The notes beneath the pieces were generated by a model. The model did not search any database and had not been told where the DNA came from. It saw only the letters and a program-made list of their open reading frames with translations. Made by a program: the position numbers and the translations under genes. A DNA stretch of 64,000 bases from Myxococcales bacterium (GTDB lineage Bacteria; Myxococcota_A; Bradymonadia; Bradymonadales; GCA-2716585): contig PBBL01000087.1 of NCBI GenBank assembly GCA_002716585.1, positions 32,275 through 96,274 of the forward strand, in the 5' to 3' direction. Of this stretch, positions 15,151 to 22,983 are shown one piece after another (within the stretch, counting starts at the first letter, position 1; each line of letters opens with the position of its first letter).

Positions 15151-16347
15151 CTACATGGTCTCAAAGAGGGCGGCGATGCCCATGCCGCCGCCGATGCAGA
15201 GGGTGGTCAGCGCGTATCGGGCGCTCTGCTCGCGCAGCTCGTACAGCGCGGTGAGGGCGAGTCGGGCGCCGGTGGCGCCCATGGGGTGACCGAGGGCGAG
15301 GCAGCCCCCGTTGGGGTTGATCTGCTCCCGGTCGAGGTCGAGGGCGCGCTCGACGGCGACGGCCTGGGCCGTGAACGAGTCGTTGATCTCGATGACGGCG
15401 ACCTCGTCCAGCGTGACGCTGGCGCGCTCCAGCGCCTGGCGGCAGGCCTCGATCGGGCCGAGCCCCATGCGCCGGGGGGCGACGCCGCTGGTCCCCCAGG
15501 AGACGAGGCGCCCGAGCGGCTTGACGCCTAGCTCGCGGGCCTTGCCCGCGGTGGTCACGACGAGCATGGCGGCGGCGTCGTGAAGCCCGCTGGAGTTGCC
15601 CGCGGAGCAGACCGAGCCGATGTGGGGGTAGATGGGGGGCAGGCCCGCGAGCGCCTCGGCGCTGGTCTGGGGTCGGATCGCCTCGTCCTGCTCCACGCGG
15701 GTGACCTTGCCGCGACGACCCGGGATCTCGACCGGGGCGATCTCGGCGGCGAGGCGACCGCGCTCCTGGGCGGCGGCGGCGAGCTGCTGGCTGCGCAGCG
15801 CGAAGGCGTCGGCCTCCTCGCGGGTGATCCCCTCCTCGGCGGCGAGGTGCTCGACCGTCTCGCCGATGAGGCAGCCCGCCTCGGTGTCGGTGAGCGCGCT
15901 CCAGAGGACGTCATCGACGTCCTGGCGGCCAAAGTTCCAGCCCTGGCCGCGGCGCACGCCGCGGATCGCGTAGGGGGTCATGCTCATGTTCTCGGCGCCG
16001 CCCGCCAACGCCACGGTCGCTTCGCCGAGCTTCAGCGCCCGCGCCGCCTGGAGGATCGCCTCCAGGCCCGAGCCGCACAGCCGGTTGACGGTCAGCGCGG
16101 GGGCGCGCTCGGGGACGCCCGCCTTGAGCGCGACGTGGCGCGCGATGTAGGCGGCGTCCTTGGAGCTTTGGATGACGTTGCCGACGAAGGCGGCGTCGAT
16201 CTGCTCCGGGGCGACGCCCGAGCGCTCCAGCGCGGCGCGGGCGGCGACGACGCCCAGGTCGGTGGCGGTCAGCCGGGAGAGGCTCCCCGTGAACGCGCCG
16301 ACCGGGGTGCGCGCGCCTTCCAGGAGTACAATCGCGTCGTTGTCCAT
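15151..16347 (-). CDS. Acetyl-CoA acetyltransferase (thiolase)
   Basis: The 398-residue length and all active-site blocks match thiolase. The acyl-accepting Cys lies in NRLCGSGLEAI (about 90), the His in GHPMGATGAR (about 355) and the second Cys in CIGGGMG (about 384). The enzyme condenses or cleaves acetyl-CoA units in beta-oxidation, polyhydroxybutyrate or isoprenoid precursor routes; sequence alone does not decide which. No other beta-oxidation gene is next to it. It lies between a carotenoid oxygenase (65 bp upstream, with a strong hairpin between) and the caspase-like gene (10 bp downstream). Its ATG lacks an obvious ribosome-binding site. Confidence 0.92.
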   Translation of the reverse strand: MDNDAIVLLEGARTPVGAFTGSLSRLTATDLGVVAARAALERSGVAPEQIDAAFVGNVIQSSKDAAYIARHVALKAGVPERAPALTVNRLCGSGLEAILQAARALKLGEATVALAGGAENMSMTPYAIRGVRRGQGWNFGRQDVDDVLWSALTDTEAGCLIGETVEHLAAEEGITREEADAFALRSQQLAAAAQERGRLAAEIAPVEIPGRRGKVTRVEQDEAIRPQTSAEALAGLPPIYPHIGSVCSAGNSSGLHDAAAMLVVTTAGKARELGVKPLGRLVSWGTSGVAPRRMGLGPIEACRQALERASVTLDEVAVIEINDSFTAQAVAVERALDLDREQINPNGGCLALGHPMGATGARLALTALYELREQSARYALTTLCIGGGMGIAALFETM

Positions 16348-16379
16348 GGTGAAGTCTCGTGTTGAAGCGGTGTCTTGGG

Positions 16380-16402
16380 CGGCGCCCCGACCCGGGGCGC
16401 CG
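16380..16402 (-). terminator. Strong hairpin after the carotenoid oxygenase gene
   Basis: A 10-bp GC-rich stem (CGGCGCCCCG against CGGGGCGCCG) closes a three-base loop just past the carotenoid oxygenase stop and before the thiolase start. No T-run follows on the minus strand. It may terminate or attenuate transcription between the two genes. Confidence 0.5.
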
Positions 16403-16412
16403 GTGGGGTGGG

Positions 16413-17822
16413 TCAGGCGCGGGGGTTGAGGTCATCCACCCAGCAGGCGTGGAAGCCCGCCGGGACGCGCCGCGGCAGCAGGACGCGGGCGATCGGCTCG
16501 TCGGAGAAGCCCTGGGCGTCGTAGACGGCGCACTCCGAGCTGTCGTCCGCCACGTCGTAGAGCAGCGTCACGATCCAGCCGTCGTCCTCGCCCTCGCCGC
16601 CGGGGCGCGGGACGAAGACCGCCTCGCTGCCGAAGCGGTCGGGGCCGTAGCTGAGCTGGACGCTGTTGTTCGTGTCGGTGTCGTACTTGATCAGCCCGTC
16701 AAAGAGGAGCGTCTCCTTCGGGGCGATGCGCGGGTTGTAGCTGTAGCGGCTGCGGCTCCCGAGCAGGTCGTCGTTCATCCGGGGGAACTCGCTGGGGATG
16801 TCGTCCAGCCGCTCCTCCTTGATCTCGCCGGTCTTGAGGTTGAAGGTCCAGCGGTGCATGAACGGCTGCAGCTCAAGGAAGTAGAGCCGCGGGATGGTCC
16901 CGTCCCAGTCGTCCCCGGTGGGCATGGGGTTCTCGACCCGGCAGCCGGTCAGGACGATCGTGTCGCCCTCCTCCCAGGCGTTGATCGTGTGGTAGATGTA
17001 GCAGGGCGCCGCCTCGAACCACCGCAGCTCGCTCGCGTCGCCGTGGCGAGGGATGATCCCGAAGCGCGCGGGCGTCTCGCGGTCGAAGGTGATGCGCCGC
17101 TTGCCGCGGCGCATCAGGTCCAGATCCCAGCCGAGCGGCAGATCCAGCAGGATGGTGTAGTTCTCGGTGATCGCCAGATCGTGGGCGATCCGCGGCGCGG
17201 GCAGCTCGATCGGGGTCATGTGGCTGAGCGTCCCGTCCGCCGACAGCACCCCATAGCGCATGTAGGGCTTCTTGAAGACCGAGAAGTCCATGAACACCAG
17301 CTCCCCCGTGCGCGGGTCGACCTTCGGGTGAGCTGAGACCCCGCACGAGAGCTGCCCGTCGAAGTCGCACGGCCCGACCGTCGTGAGCGACGGGATCGCG
17401 ATCTCGTAGGGCTCGGAGGCGAGCCACCAGAGCGACAGCAGCCGCCCGTTGTGCCAGACCAGGTCGGTGTTGCTCGTGTTCTTGATCGGCCCGCCGGGCA
17501 GCCCCATCTGCGCGGGGTCGAGGATCCCGCCCCAGACCGCCTCGCCGCGCTCGTCCTCGACCTGGAACGCCTGGGTCTGGACGTAGCGGTTGCGGTAGGT
17601 GGCCTTGCCCCCCTGGAACGCCACGCCGTGCAGCATGCCGTCGCCGTCGAACCAGTGGTAGCGGCCCGGCGGCTCAAAGCGGGGGTTGGGGCTGTTGCGC
17701 ACGTACATCCCGGTGAGGTCTTCGGGGATCTCACCGATCACCTCCAGCTCGTCGATCGTGAGCTCGTCACGGACGGGGGCGTAGATGGTGTCGAGGTAGG
17801 GGTTGATCTTGGGGGTCTGCAT
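16413..17822 (-). CDS. Carotenoid oxygenase family dioxygenase
   Basis: The 469-residue protein has the seven-bladed propeller family signature. The four iron-binding histidines are visible in GVSAHPKVD (about 165), RIAHDLAI (about 214), IYHTINAW (about 278) and the C-terminal FHACWVDD (about 457). The N-terminal YVRNSPNPRFEP and WFDGDGMLHGV blocks are standard. The family cleaves double bonds in carotenoids, stilbenes or lignin-derived phenylpropanoids. No carotenoid biosynthesis gene is in the window, so the substrate is open. The chosen start (17822) has GAGGGAGAG upstream, and that site lies in a 9-bp hairpin (17829-17864). The thiolase gene follows. Confidence 0.9.
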   Translation of the reverse strand: MQTPKINPYLDTIYAPVRDELTIDELEVIGEIPEDLTGMYVRNSPNPRFEPPGRYHWFDGDGMLHGVAFQGGKATYRNRYVQTQAFQVEDERGEAVWGGILDPAQMGLPGGPIKNTSNTDLVWHNGRLLSLWWLASEPYEIAIPSLTTVGPCDFDGQLSCGVSAHPKVDPRTGELVFMDFSVFKKPYMRYGVLSADGTLSHMTPIELPAPRIAHDLAITENYTILLDLPLGWDLDLMRRGKRRITFDRETPARFGIIPRHGDASELRWFEAAPCYIYHTINAWEEGDTIVLTGCRVENPMPTGDDWDGTIPRLYFLELQPFMHRWTFNLKTGEIKEERLDDIPSEFPRMNDDLLGSRSRYSYNPRIAPKETLLFDGLIKYDTDTNNSVQLSYGPDRFGSEAVFVPRPGGEGEDDGWIVTLLYDVADDSSECAVYDAQGFSDEPIARVLLPRRVPAGFHACWVDDLNPRA

Positions 17823-17828
17823 GGTTCT

Positions 17829-17864
17829 CTCCCTCACGCTTCGGTGTGCCTGACGGTGAGGGAG
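17829..17864 (-). promoter_or_regulatory. Leader hairpin sequestering the Shine-Dalgarno of the carotenoid oxygenase
   Basis: On the minus-strand transcript CTCCCTCAC pairs perfectly with GTGAGGGAG, and the second arm is the ribosome-binding site 6 nt before the AUG. The 18-nt loop could allow alternative pairing. It could also end transcription from the upstream lipoprotein gene. Its position on the SD suggests translational control, which is an inference. Confidence 0.45.
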
Positions 17865-17902
17865 GATGGCAGGGTTGGGGTGGGTGGGTCAAGCCCGCGG
17901 CG

Positions 17903-19105
17903 TCACTCGCAGTCGTCCGCCCACGGATCGGTCACGACGAGCGGGCCATCGAGGAGCGCGTCGAGGCTCAGCGAGAGGCTGTCGGGCGCCTCCTCGAAGG
18001 AGAAGCTGAGCGACTCAGCGATCTCCTCGGTCGTACGCCAGCGCAGCTCGTCCTCCAGGTCGAGGTTGTTGCGGTCGGGCAGATCCACGCGGGTGAAGCG
18101 GATCGTGTACTCGCCAGGCAGCACGTGTCCGAACGAGTTGAGGATGACGTCGCTGCCCGGCTCCCCGTTGCCACAGCCGTCCCAGGACCAGTGGTCCCCG
18201 TCGGCGGGCTGGCACAGCGGGGTGCTGTGGGCGACCTCGCCGTCCTTGCTCGTGAGCGTCACCACCCAGTCGCGGCGGACGTCGTAGTAGGGCGCCAGCT
18301 CCTGCCCGCAGGTGTCCTTCACCTGGAAGGTGTGGTGGACGGTCGCGCAGCGCTGCACGAGGTCCTCGGTCTTCTCGCCCTCGTTGAAGTCCGGATCGAG
18401 GCCGTTGCGCAGGTAGGACAGCTCAAACGCTGCGCGCACGGTGTCCGAGCCGTTGAAGGTCACGGTCTTGATCGCGGGCTCCTGCTTGTACCCGGCCAGG
18501 TAGGTGATGTTCTCCTCGCCCTCGCCGAGGCGGTCGTAGACGGTCACGGTGTAGTCGCCCGCCGGGAGCGGCTCGGTCACCTCGAACGAGCCGCCGCGCT
18601 CCGAGTGGGTGCGGGCCACCTCGGCGCCGTCGCTGTCGGTCACCACGACCAGCGCGCACGAGATCGAGCTGCCGCCCTGCCCGAGGAAGCCCTCGTAGGC
18701 GAAGCCGACGTAGCCGTTGATCGTCACCTCGGGCGCGTTGATGCTCCCGCCGCCCCCGCCTCCCGCCTCGCCACACCCAAGAACCCAGGGCGGCGTCCAC
18801 GGCGAGCACCACCAGGCGTCGGCCTTGCCGAGGCTCGTCGACAGCTCGTCGCAGCTGGCGTCGAGGATGAAGCTGGCTTGAGCCTCGTCACACCCCGAGG
18901 GCAGCTCCTCGACCTCCTGCTCAAAGCAGGTCGCCAGGTGTTGGGTCGCCTCAGCGCACACGTCCGTCGTGCCCTGCTGCGCGTCGTCGCTCGCCCCATC
19001 TCCCCCGCAGCCTGCCGCGATCGCCGCGATCGCGGCGCTCAGGAGGAGTGTCCATGTCCTGTTCATCATCATCTTGCCCATCTGTGACATGTTGTCCGTT
19101 CCCAT
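17903..19105 (-). CDS. Hypothetical lipoprotein, about 400 aa
   Basis: I do not recognise the family. The N-terminus has a signal with a lipobox ending AIAAGC, then a short acidic linker. The segment VNINAPEVTINGYVG-like region through the PAGDYTVTVYD strand reads as a carboxypeptidase-regulatory or Cna-B-type beta sandwich (about residues 120-210). A second beta-rich part ends with a C-terminal acidic Cys. Several cysteines are spaced through the chain and may form disulphides. The start is uncertain: ATGs at 19105, 19081 and 19072 all precede the signal; 19105 has AGGA at suitable spacing. It lies 80 bp upstream of the carotenoid oxygenase on the same strand. No function is assigned. Confidence 0.7.
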   Translation of the reverse strand: MGTDNMSQMGKMMMNRTWTLLLSAAIAAIAAGCGGDGASDDAQQGTTDVCAEATQHLATCFEQEVEELPSGCDEAQASFILDASCDELSTSLGKADAWWCSPWTPPWVLGCGEAGGGGGGSINAPEVTINGYVGFAYEGFLGQGGSSISCALVVVTDSDGAEVARTHSERGGSFEVTEPLPAGDYTVTVYDRLGEGEENITYLAGYKQEPAIKTVTFNGSDTVRAAFELSYLRNGLDPDFNEGEKTEDLVQRCATVHHTFQVKDTCGQELAPYYDVRRDWVVTLTSKDGEVAHSTPLCQPADGDHWSWDGCGNGEPGSDVILNSFGHVLPGEYTIRFTRVDLPDRNNLDLEDELRWRTTEEIAESLSFSFEEAPDSLSLSLDALLDGPLVVTDPWADDCE

Positions 19106-19282
19106 CCAGGTTCCTGGGGAGAGCCCATGCAAGAGCGCTGCCAACGACACGTGTTGGCGTGAATGTGCGTCGGAGGCCGTTGTTTCGGGCTTGAACGGGG
19201 GGGATGGGATAGGGGTGGCAGCTGGAGTTGCCGCCTGGGTGGGGTCAGTTGGGTGGTTACTGCAGTAGCCACCCGTCGGAGA

Positions 19283-22200
19283 TCAGTCCACGCCGACCTC
19301 CAGGGTGTAGGCGTTGGAGTTGGTGTCAAAGGTTTCGACGCGGATGACGTACTCGCCGCTGATGGTGGCGTTGTGGGAGAGCGACTCGTCGTCGCTGTCG
19401 GTGATGGAGGTGGCGACGGGGGCGCCGCCCGGCCCGAGGAGGATGAGGTCGAGGTTGCCGTCGGCGTTGGTGAAGCGGATGGTGACGTCGAGGCGGTCGC
19501 CCTGGCTGAGTTGGACGCGGTAGAGGTCCAGCTCGTCGGCCTCGTAGCAGATCCCGAGGTCGGCGTAGGTGCCCGGGGTGATCGCGGGCGCTTCGGCGAG
19601 GGTGTTGTTGGGCTCGAAGCGGTCATCGCAGTTCTGGAGCGCGACCCGGCTCTCCGAGATGTTGTAGAGGATCGCCCCGCCGCCCTGCTGCTGGACCCGG
19701 ACGAAGTAGGTGCCCGCGTCGTAGGCGAGGAAGCCGATGTTGCTGATGCCACCCATGCTGAGGTCGTCGGAGCCGATGGTGTTCATGTTGGAGTCCATGA
19801 CCTCGACGCTGGCGACGGCGTCGCGCTGGGTGAGCTGGGTGAGGATGGTCAGGCGCGTGAAGGGGTCGGGCAGGGTGACGCGGTAGACGTCAACGTCGTC
19901 GCTGCACAGGATGGTGTCGCCCAGCTCACCCGAGAGGGGCGTGGCCTGCCCGGTGGTGTCGTTGGGCTCGTAGGGGTCCTCGTCGCAGCTGGCGGGCTCC
20001 AGGAGGCTCCACGAGAGGGTGTAGCTGAGTTCGCTGTCGCCCTCGGTGGCGGCGCGCATGTAGTAGCGCCCGGCGGCGGGCGCGACGCCCGAGAACACCG
20101 CCGGGTTGTCGTCGCCGACGTACTCGGCGAGCACGGTGACGCCGTCCTCGTCGAGGAGGGTGTAGCGCATGGTGACGGGCAGCAGCACGGTCGTGAGCGC
20201 GAAGACGCGCACCTCGCTGCCCGCCTGATCCACGTCGAAGGCGTAGTAATCGACGTCGCCCGCGCACGACGCGGCGCCGACCACCGTCGGGACGTCGCTC
20301 GCCTGGGCGACGGTGTCGTTGGGCTCGTAGCGGTCGTCGCACAGCGGGCCGATGACCGCGGGCTCGACGTCGACGGTCATGCTGTAGCGGATGCCGTCGT
20401 CGGGGCCGGAGACGGCGCGCACCCGCACCCGGTAGCGCCCGGCGGACGGGGCGACGACCTCGGCCTGCTCGGCGCTCCCGTTGGAGGTCGAGGCGTCGAG
20501 CGTCTGCCCCGAGGGGCTCAAGAGGTAGAGGTCGAGGTTGGTCTCGGCGTTGGACGTCATCGTCACGCTCAGCGTGTCCCCTTCGGCGAGGTCCACCCCG
20601 TAGAAGTCCTCCTCCCCCGAGCAGTGGGTCAGATCCTGGTAGAGCCCGGGGAGCATCTCGGTGGCCGCCGCCGAGCTGTTGTTGGGCTCGAAGATGTCGC
20701 CGTCCTCGCAGACGATGGGGTCGCTGGTGAGGGAGGCCTCCAGCCGGTAGGTGTTGAGCTGCTCCGCGTCGGCGCCGAAGACGCGCGCGTAGACCACGCC
20801 GGAGCGCTCGGCGGTGTAGTAGAGCACGTTGCTGTTGGGCCACGCCCGCGACCCCTGGAGGCGGCTCCCGCTCGCGTCGACCAGCTCCAGATCGAGGTCA
20901 CCCTCGCTGCGCGTCAGCTCGATCCGCACCGTGAGCGTCATGCCCGCGTCGACGTTGACGGCGTAGCGGTCCTCGTCCCCCGGGCAGAGCACCTGGTTCG
21001 GGTAGCTGTCCCCGTCGTTGAGCGGGGTGGCCTGCCCGGCGGTGTTGTCCGGCTCAAAGGTGTCGTCGTCGCAGATGGGCACCTCGTCGCTGTCCACGGC
21101 GATCTGGAGCGCGTAGCCCGTGGACTGCCCGGCGTCGGCGCCGAAGACGCGGGCGTAGACCGTGATGGGCTGCTCGGCGGTGTAGCGCAGGATGTTGCTG
21201 TTGGGCCACGCCCGTGACTCAAGGAGCCGCTCCCCGCTCGCGTCGACCAACTCCAGATCGAGGTCGCCCTCGCTGCGCGTGAACTCGATCCTCGCCATCA
21301 GCTCGGCGCCCGCGTCGAGGTTGACCCGGTAGTGGTCGCGCTCGCCGGGGCAGAGGGTCAGCTCGGAGAAGCGATCGCCGTCGGAGACGGGCGTCGCCTG
21401 GGCGATGGAGTTGTTGGGCTCCAGCGCGTCGGCGTCACAGGGGATCTCCTCCGGGGTGATGAGCGCCGTGATCCCATAGGTGTTGAGCGTCTCGTCGTCG
21501 GCCCCACGGATCTCCAACAGGACATCGCCGCCCTGCTCGGCGGTGAAGGTGAGGAGCCTGCCTTCGGGCCACGCCTCGGACGGCCAGAGCAGATCGCCCG
21601 CCGCGTCGAGCAGGTTCAGCTCCAGCACGCCGTCCGCGGCCTCGAAGGAGAGCAGCGCCGTCAACGTGTCGCCCGCCTCAAGGTGCACCGCGTACAGATC
21701 GCGGTCACCCGGGCACAGCGACTGAAGCGGGCGCGCCTCGTTGTGGGCCAGCGCGGTGGCCTGGGCTGGGGTGTTGTCAGGCTCCAGCGCGTCGTCGTCG
21801 CACTCGATCGGCGTGTCATCCCGGCTCAGCGTCGCGCCGAGGCGGTAGCTGTTGGACTGCTCGGCGTCCACGCCCAGGACCCGCACGAGGAGCGTCCCGG
21901 CGCGCGTGGACGTGTAGCGGAGGATGTTGCTGTTGGGCCACGCCCGCGACCCCTGGATCCGCTCCCCGGATGTGTTCAGCAGCTCCAGATCGAGGTCGCC
22001 CTCGCTGCGCGTCAGCTCCATCCGCACCGTGAGCGTCATGTTCGCCCCCACGCTGATCGCGTAGACGTCCTCATCCCCCGGACACAGGACCTGCTCCGGG
22101 TAGCTGTCCCCGTCTCGGAGCGGCGTGGCCTGGGTGCCGTCGTTGTTCGGCTCGTTGGCGTCGTCCTCACACACGATGATCTCTTCCCGGCACACCGCGT

Positions 22201-22798
22201 CGACGCACGCGAACCCAACGTCGCACCCCGCGTTGTCGCGGCACCCCGCGACGCAGGCGTTGTCCTCGCAGATGCTCCCCGCGTCGCACTGATCGTCGCC
22301 GCGACACCCCTCGACGCACGCCTCGTCCAGGCAGATCAGCGCGGGATCGCACCCCGCGTCGTCGCGGCACCCCGCGACGCACACCTGATCGACGCAGATC
22401 TCACCCTCGGCGCACGCGTCATCCTGAACGCAGTCCGGGCCGCCGGTGGTTCCACCGGTGGTTCCGCCCATTCCACCCGTGGTGCCTCCGGTCGTTCCCC
22501 CAGTGGTTCCTCCCGTCGTCCCGGTCGTGCCTCCCGTGGTGCCTCCGGTCGTCCCACCCGTGGTGCCCCCGGTCGTGCCCGTCGCGCCGCCGGTGGTGGC
22601 GCCTGTACCGCCGGTGGTGGCGCCGGTGCCCGCCGTGCCGTCGCTGGTGCCGCCCGTCGAGCCGCCGATTGTACCCGCGCCGACCCCGGACTCGCCGCCG
22701 CCGCAGGCGATCACCGTGGTGAGCGCCAGGGTGAGGCCGAGGAGCCTCCCGAGGTGTGGTGTGGTGGTGCGCGGGTTCAAGCTGTGGAGCGGTGTCAT
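19283..22798 (-). CDS. Large lipoprotein with Cys-rich region and eight PPC-type repeats
   Basis: The 1171-residue product starts at 22798, 7 nt after GGAGGA, with a lipoprotein signal ending VIACGGG. A long Gly/Thr linker (GTTGG-type repeats) follows, then a Cys-rich block of four units of the type CxxDxxCxxGxxCxxxxC. Eight PPC (pre-peptidase C-terminal) domains then run to the end. Each starts with an EPNN/EPND/EPDN motif and an ED-x-Y aspartate-aromatic strand. Several repeats share WPNSNILRYT-like segments, a sign of recent duplication. There is no catalytic domain. A surface-displayed binding or scaffold protein is likely. A TACACT-type promoter lies about 40 bp upstream. Confidence 0.85.
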   Translation of the reverse strand: MTPLHSLNPRTTTPHLGRLLGLTLALTTVIACGGGESGVGAGTIGGSTGGTSDGTAGTGATTGGTGATTGGATGTTGGTTGGTTGGTTGGTTGTTGGTTGGTTGGTTGGMGGTTGGTTGGPDCVQDDACAEGEICVDQVCVAGCRDDAGCDPALICLDEACVEGCRGDDQCDAGSICEDNACVAGCRDNAGCDVGFACVDAVCREEIIVCEDDANEPNNDGTQATPLRDGDSYPEQVLCPGDEDVYAISVGANMTLTVRMELTRSEGDLDLELLNTSGERIQGSRAWPNSNILRYTSTRAGTLLVRVLGVDAEQSNSYRLGATLSRDDTPIECDDDALEPDNTPAQATALAHNEARPLQSLCPGDRDLYAVHLEAGDTLTALLSFEAADGVLELNLLDAAGDLLWPSEAWPEGRLLTFTAEQGGDVLLEIRGADDETLNTYGITALITPEEIPCDADALEPNNSIAQATPVSDGDRFSELTLCPGERDHYRVNLDAGAELMARIEFTRSEGDLDLELVDASGERLLESRAWPNSNILRYTAEQPITVYARVFGADAGQSTGYALQIAVDSDEVPICDDDTFEPDNTAGQATPLNDGDSYPNQVLCPGDEDRYAVNVDAGMTLTVRIELTRSEGDLDLELVDASGSRLQGSRAWPNSNVLYYTAERSGVVYARVFGADAEQLNTYRLEASLTSDPIVCEDGDIFEPNNSSAAATEMLPGLYQDLTHCSGEEDFYGVDLAEGDTLSVTMTSNAETNLDLYLLSPSGQTLDASTSNGSAEQAEVVAPSAGRYRVRVRAVSGPDDGIRYSMTVDVEPAVIGPLCDDRYEPNDTVAQASDVPTVVGAASCAGDVDYYAFDVDQAGSEVRVFALTTVLLPVTMRYTLLDEDGVTVLAEYVGDDNPAVFSGVAPAAGRYYMRAATEGDSELSYTLSWSLLEPASCDEDPYEPNDTTGQATPLSGELGDTILCSDDVDVYRVTLPDPFTRLTILTQLTQRDAVASVEVMDSNMNTIGSDDLSMGGISNIGFLAYDAGTYFVRVQQQGGGAILYNISESRVALQNCDDRFEPNNTLAEAPAITPGTYADLGICYEADELDLYRVQLSQGDRLDVTIRFTNADGNLDLILLGPGGAPVATSITDSDDESLSHNATISGEYVIRVETFDTNSNAYTLEVGVD
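22443..22640 (-). repeat. Low-complexity coding repeat (Gly/Thr linker)
   Basis: Degenerate units of 9-15 bp built from GTGGTGCC, GTCGTTCC and GTGGTTCC on the plus strand encode the GGTTGGTT-type linker near the N-terminus of the PPC lipoprotein. The imperfect periodicity favours slippage, so copy number may vary between strains. Confidence 0.8.
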
Positions 22799-22837
22799 GC
22801 AGATCCTCCGTGGTGGACGCCATGTGGCTCGGCATAT

Positions 22838-22866
22838 AGTGTAGCTTTCAGGCCACATTCTGCCAG
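22838..22866 (-). promoter_or_regulatory. Promoter candidate for the PPC lipoprotein
   Basis: On the minus strand CTGGCA and TACACT are separated by exactly 17 bp. Both boxes match consensus at four of six positions. The implied transcript has a leader of about 35 nt before the ATG at 22798. Confidence 0.4.
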
Positions 22867-22983
22867 GGGAAATGATGACCTGGCCGAATGGGGTCGCCGC
22901 GGCGTTGAAATCGAGCGAGCGCGCGGGGGAGGACGCGGCGCGCCTCGCTCATGACATCCTGAGAGCTCAGGAGGGGATCGACA

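Noticed and set aside
22443..22640. CRISPR-like repetitive look of the Gly/Thr coding stretch
   Set aside because: The repeats are short, degenerate, in frame with a lipoprotein and have no spacers.
19163..22954. Two long plus-strand frames (19163-21217 and 21332-22954)
   Set aside because: They are antisense to the PPC lipoprotein and rich in Val/Gly/Ala/Asp runs that mirror its repeats.
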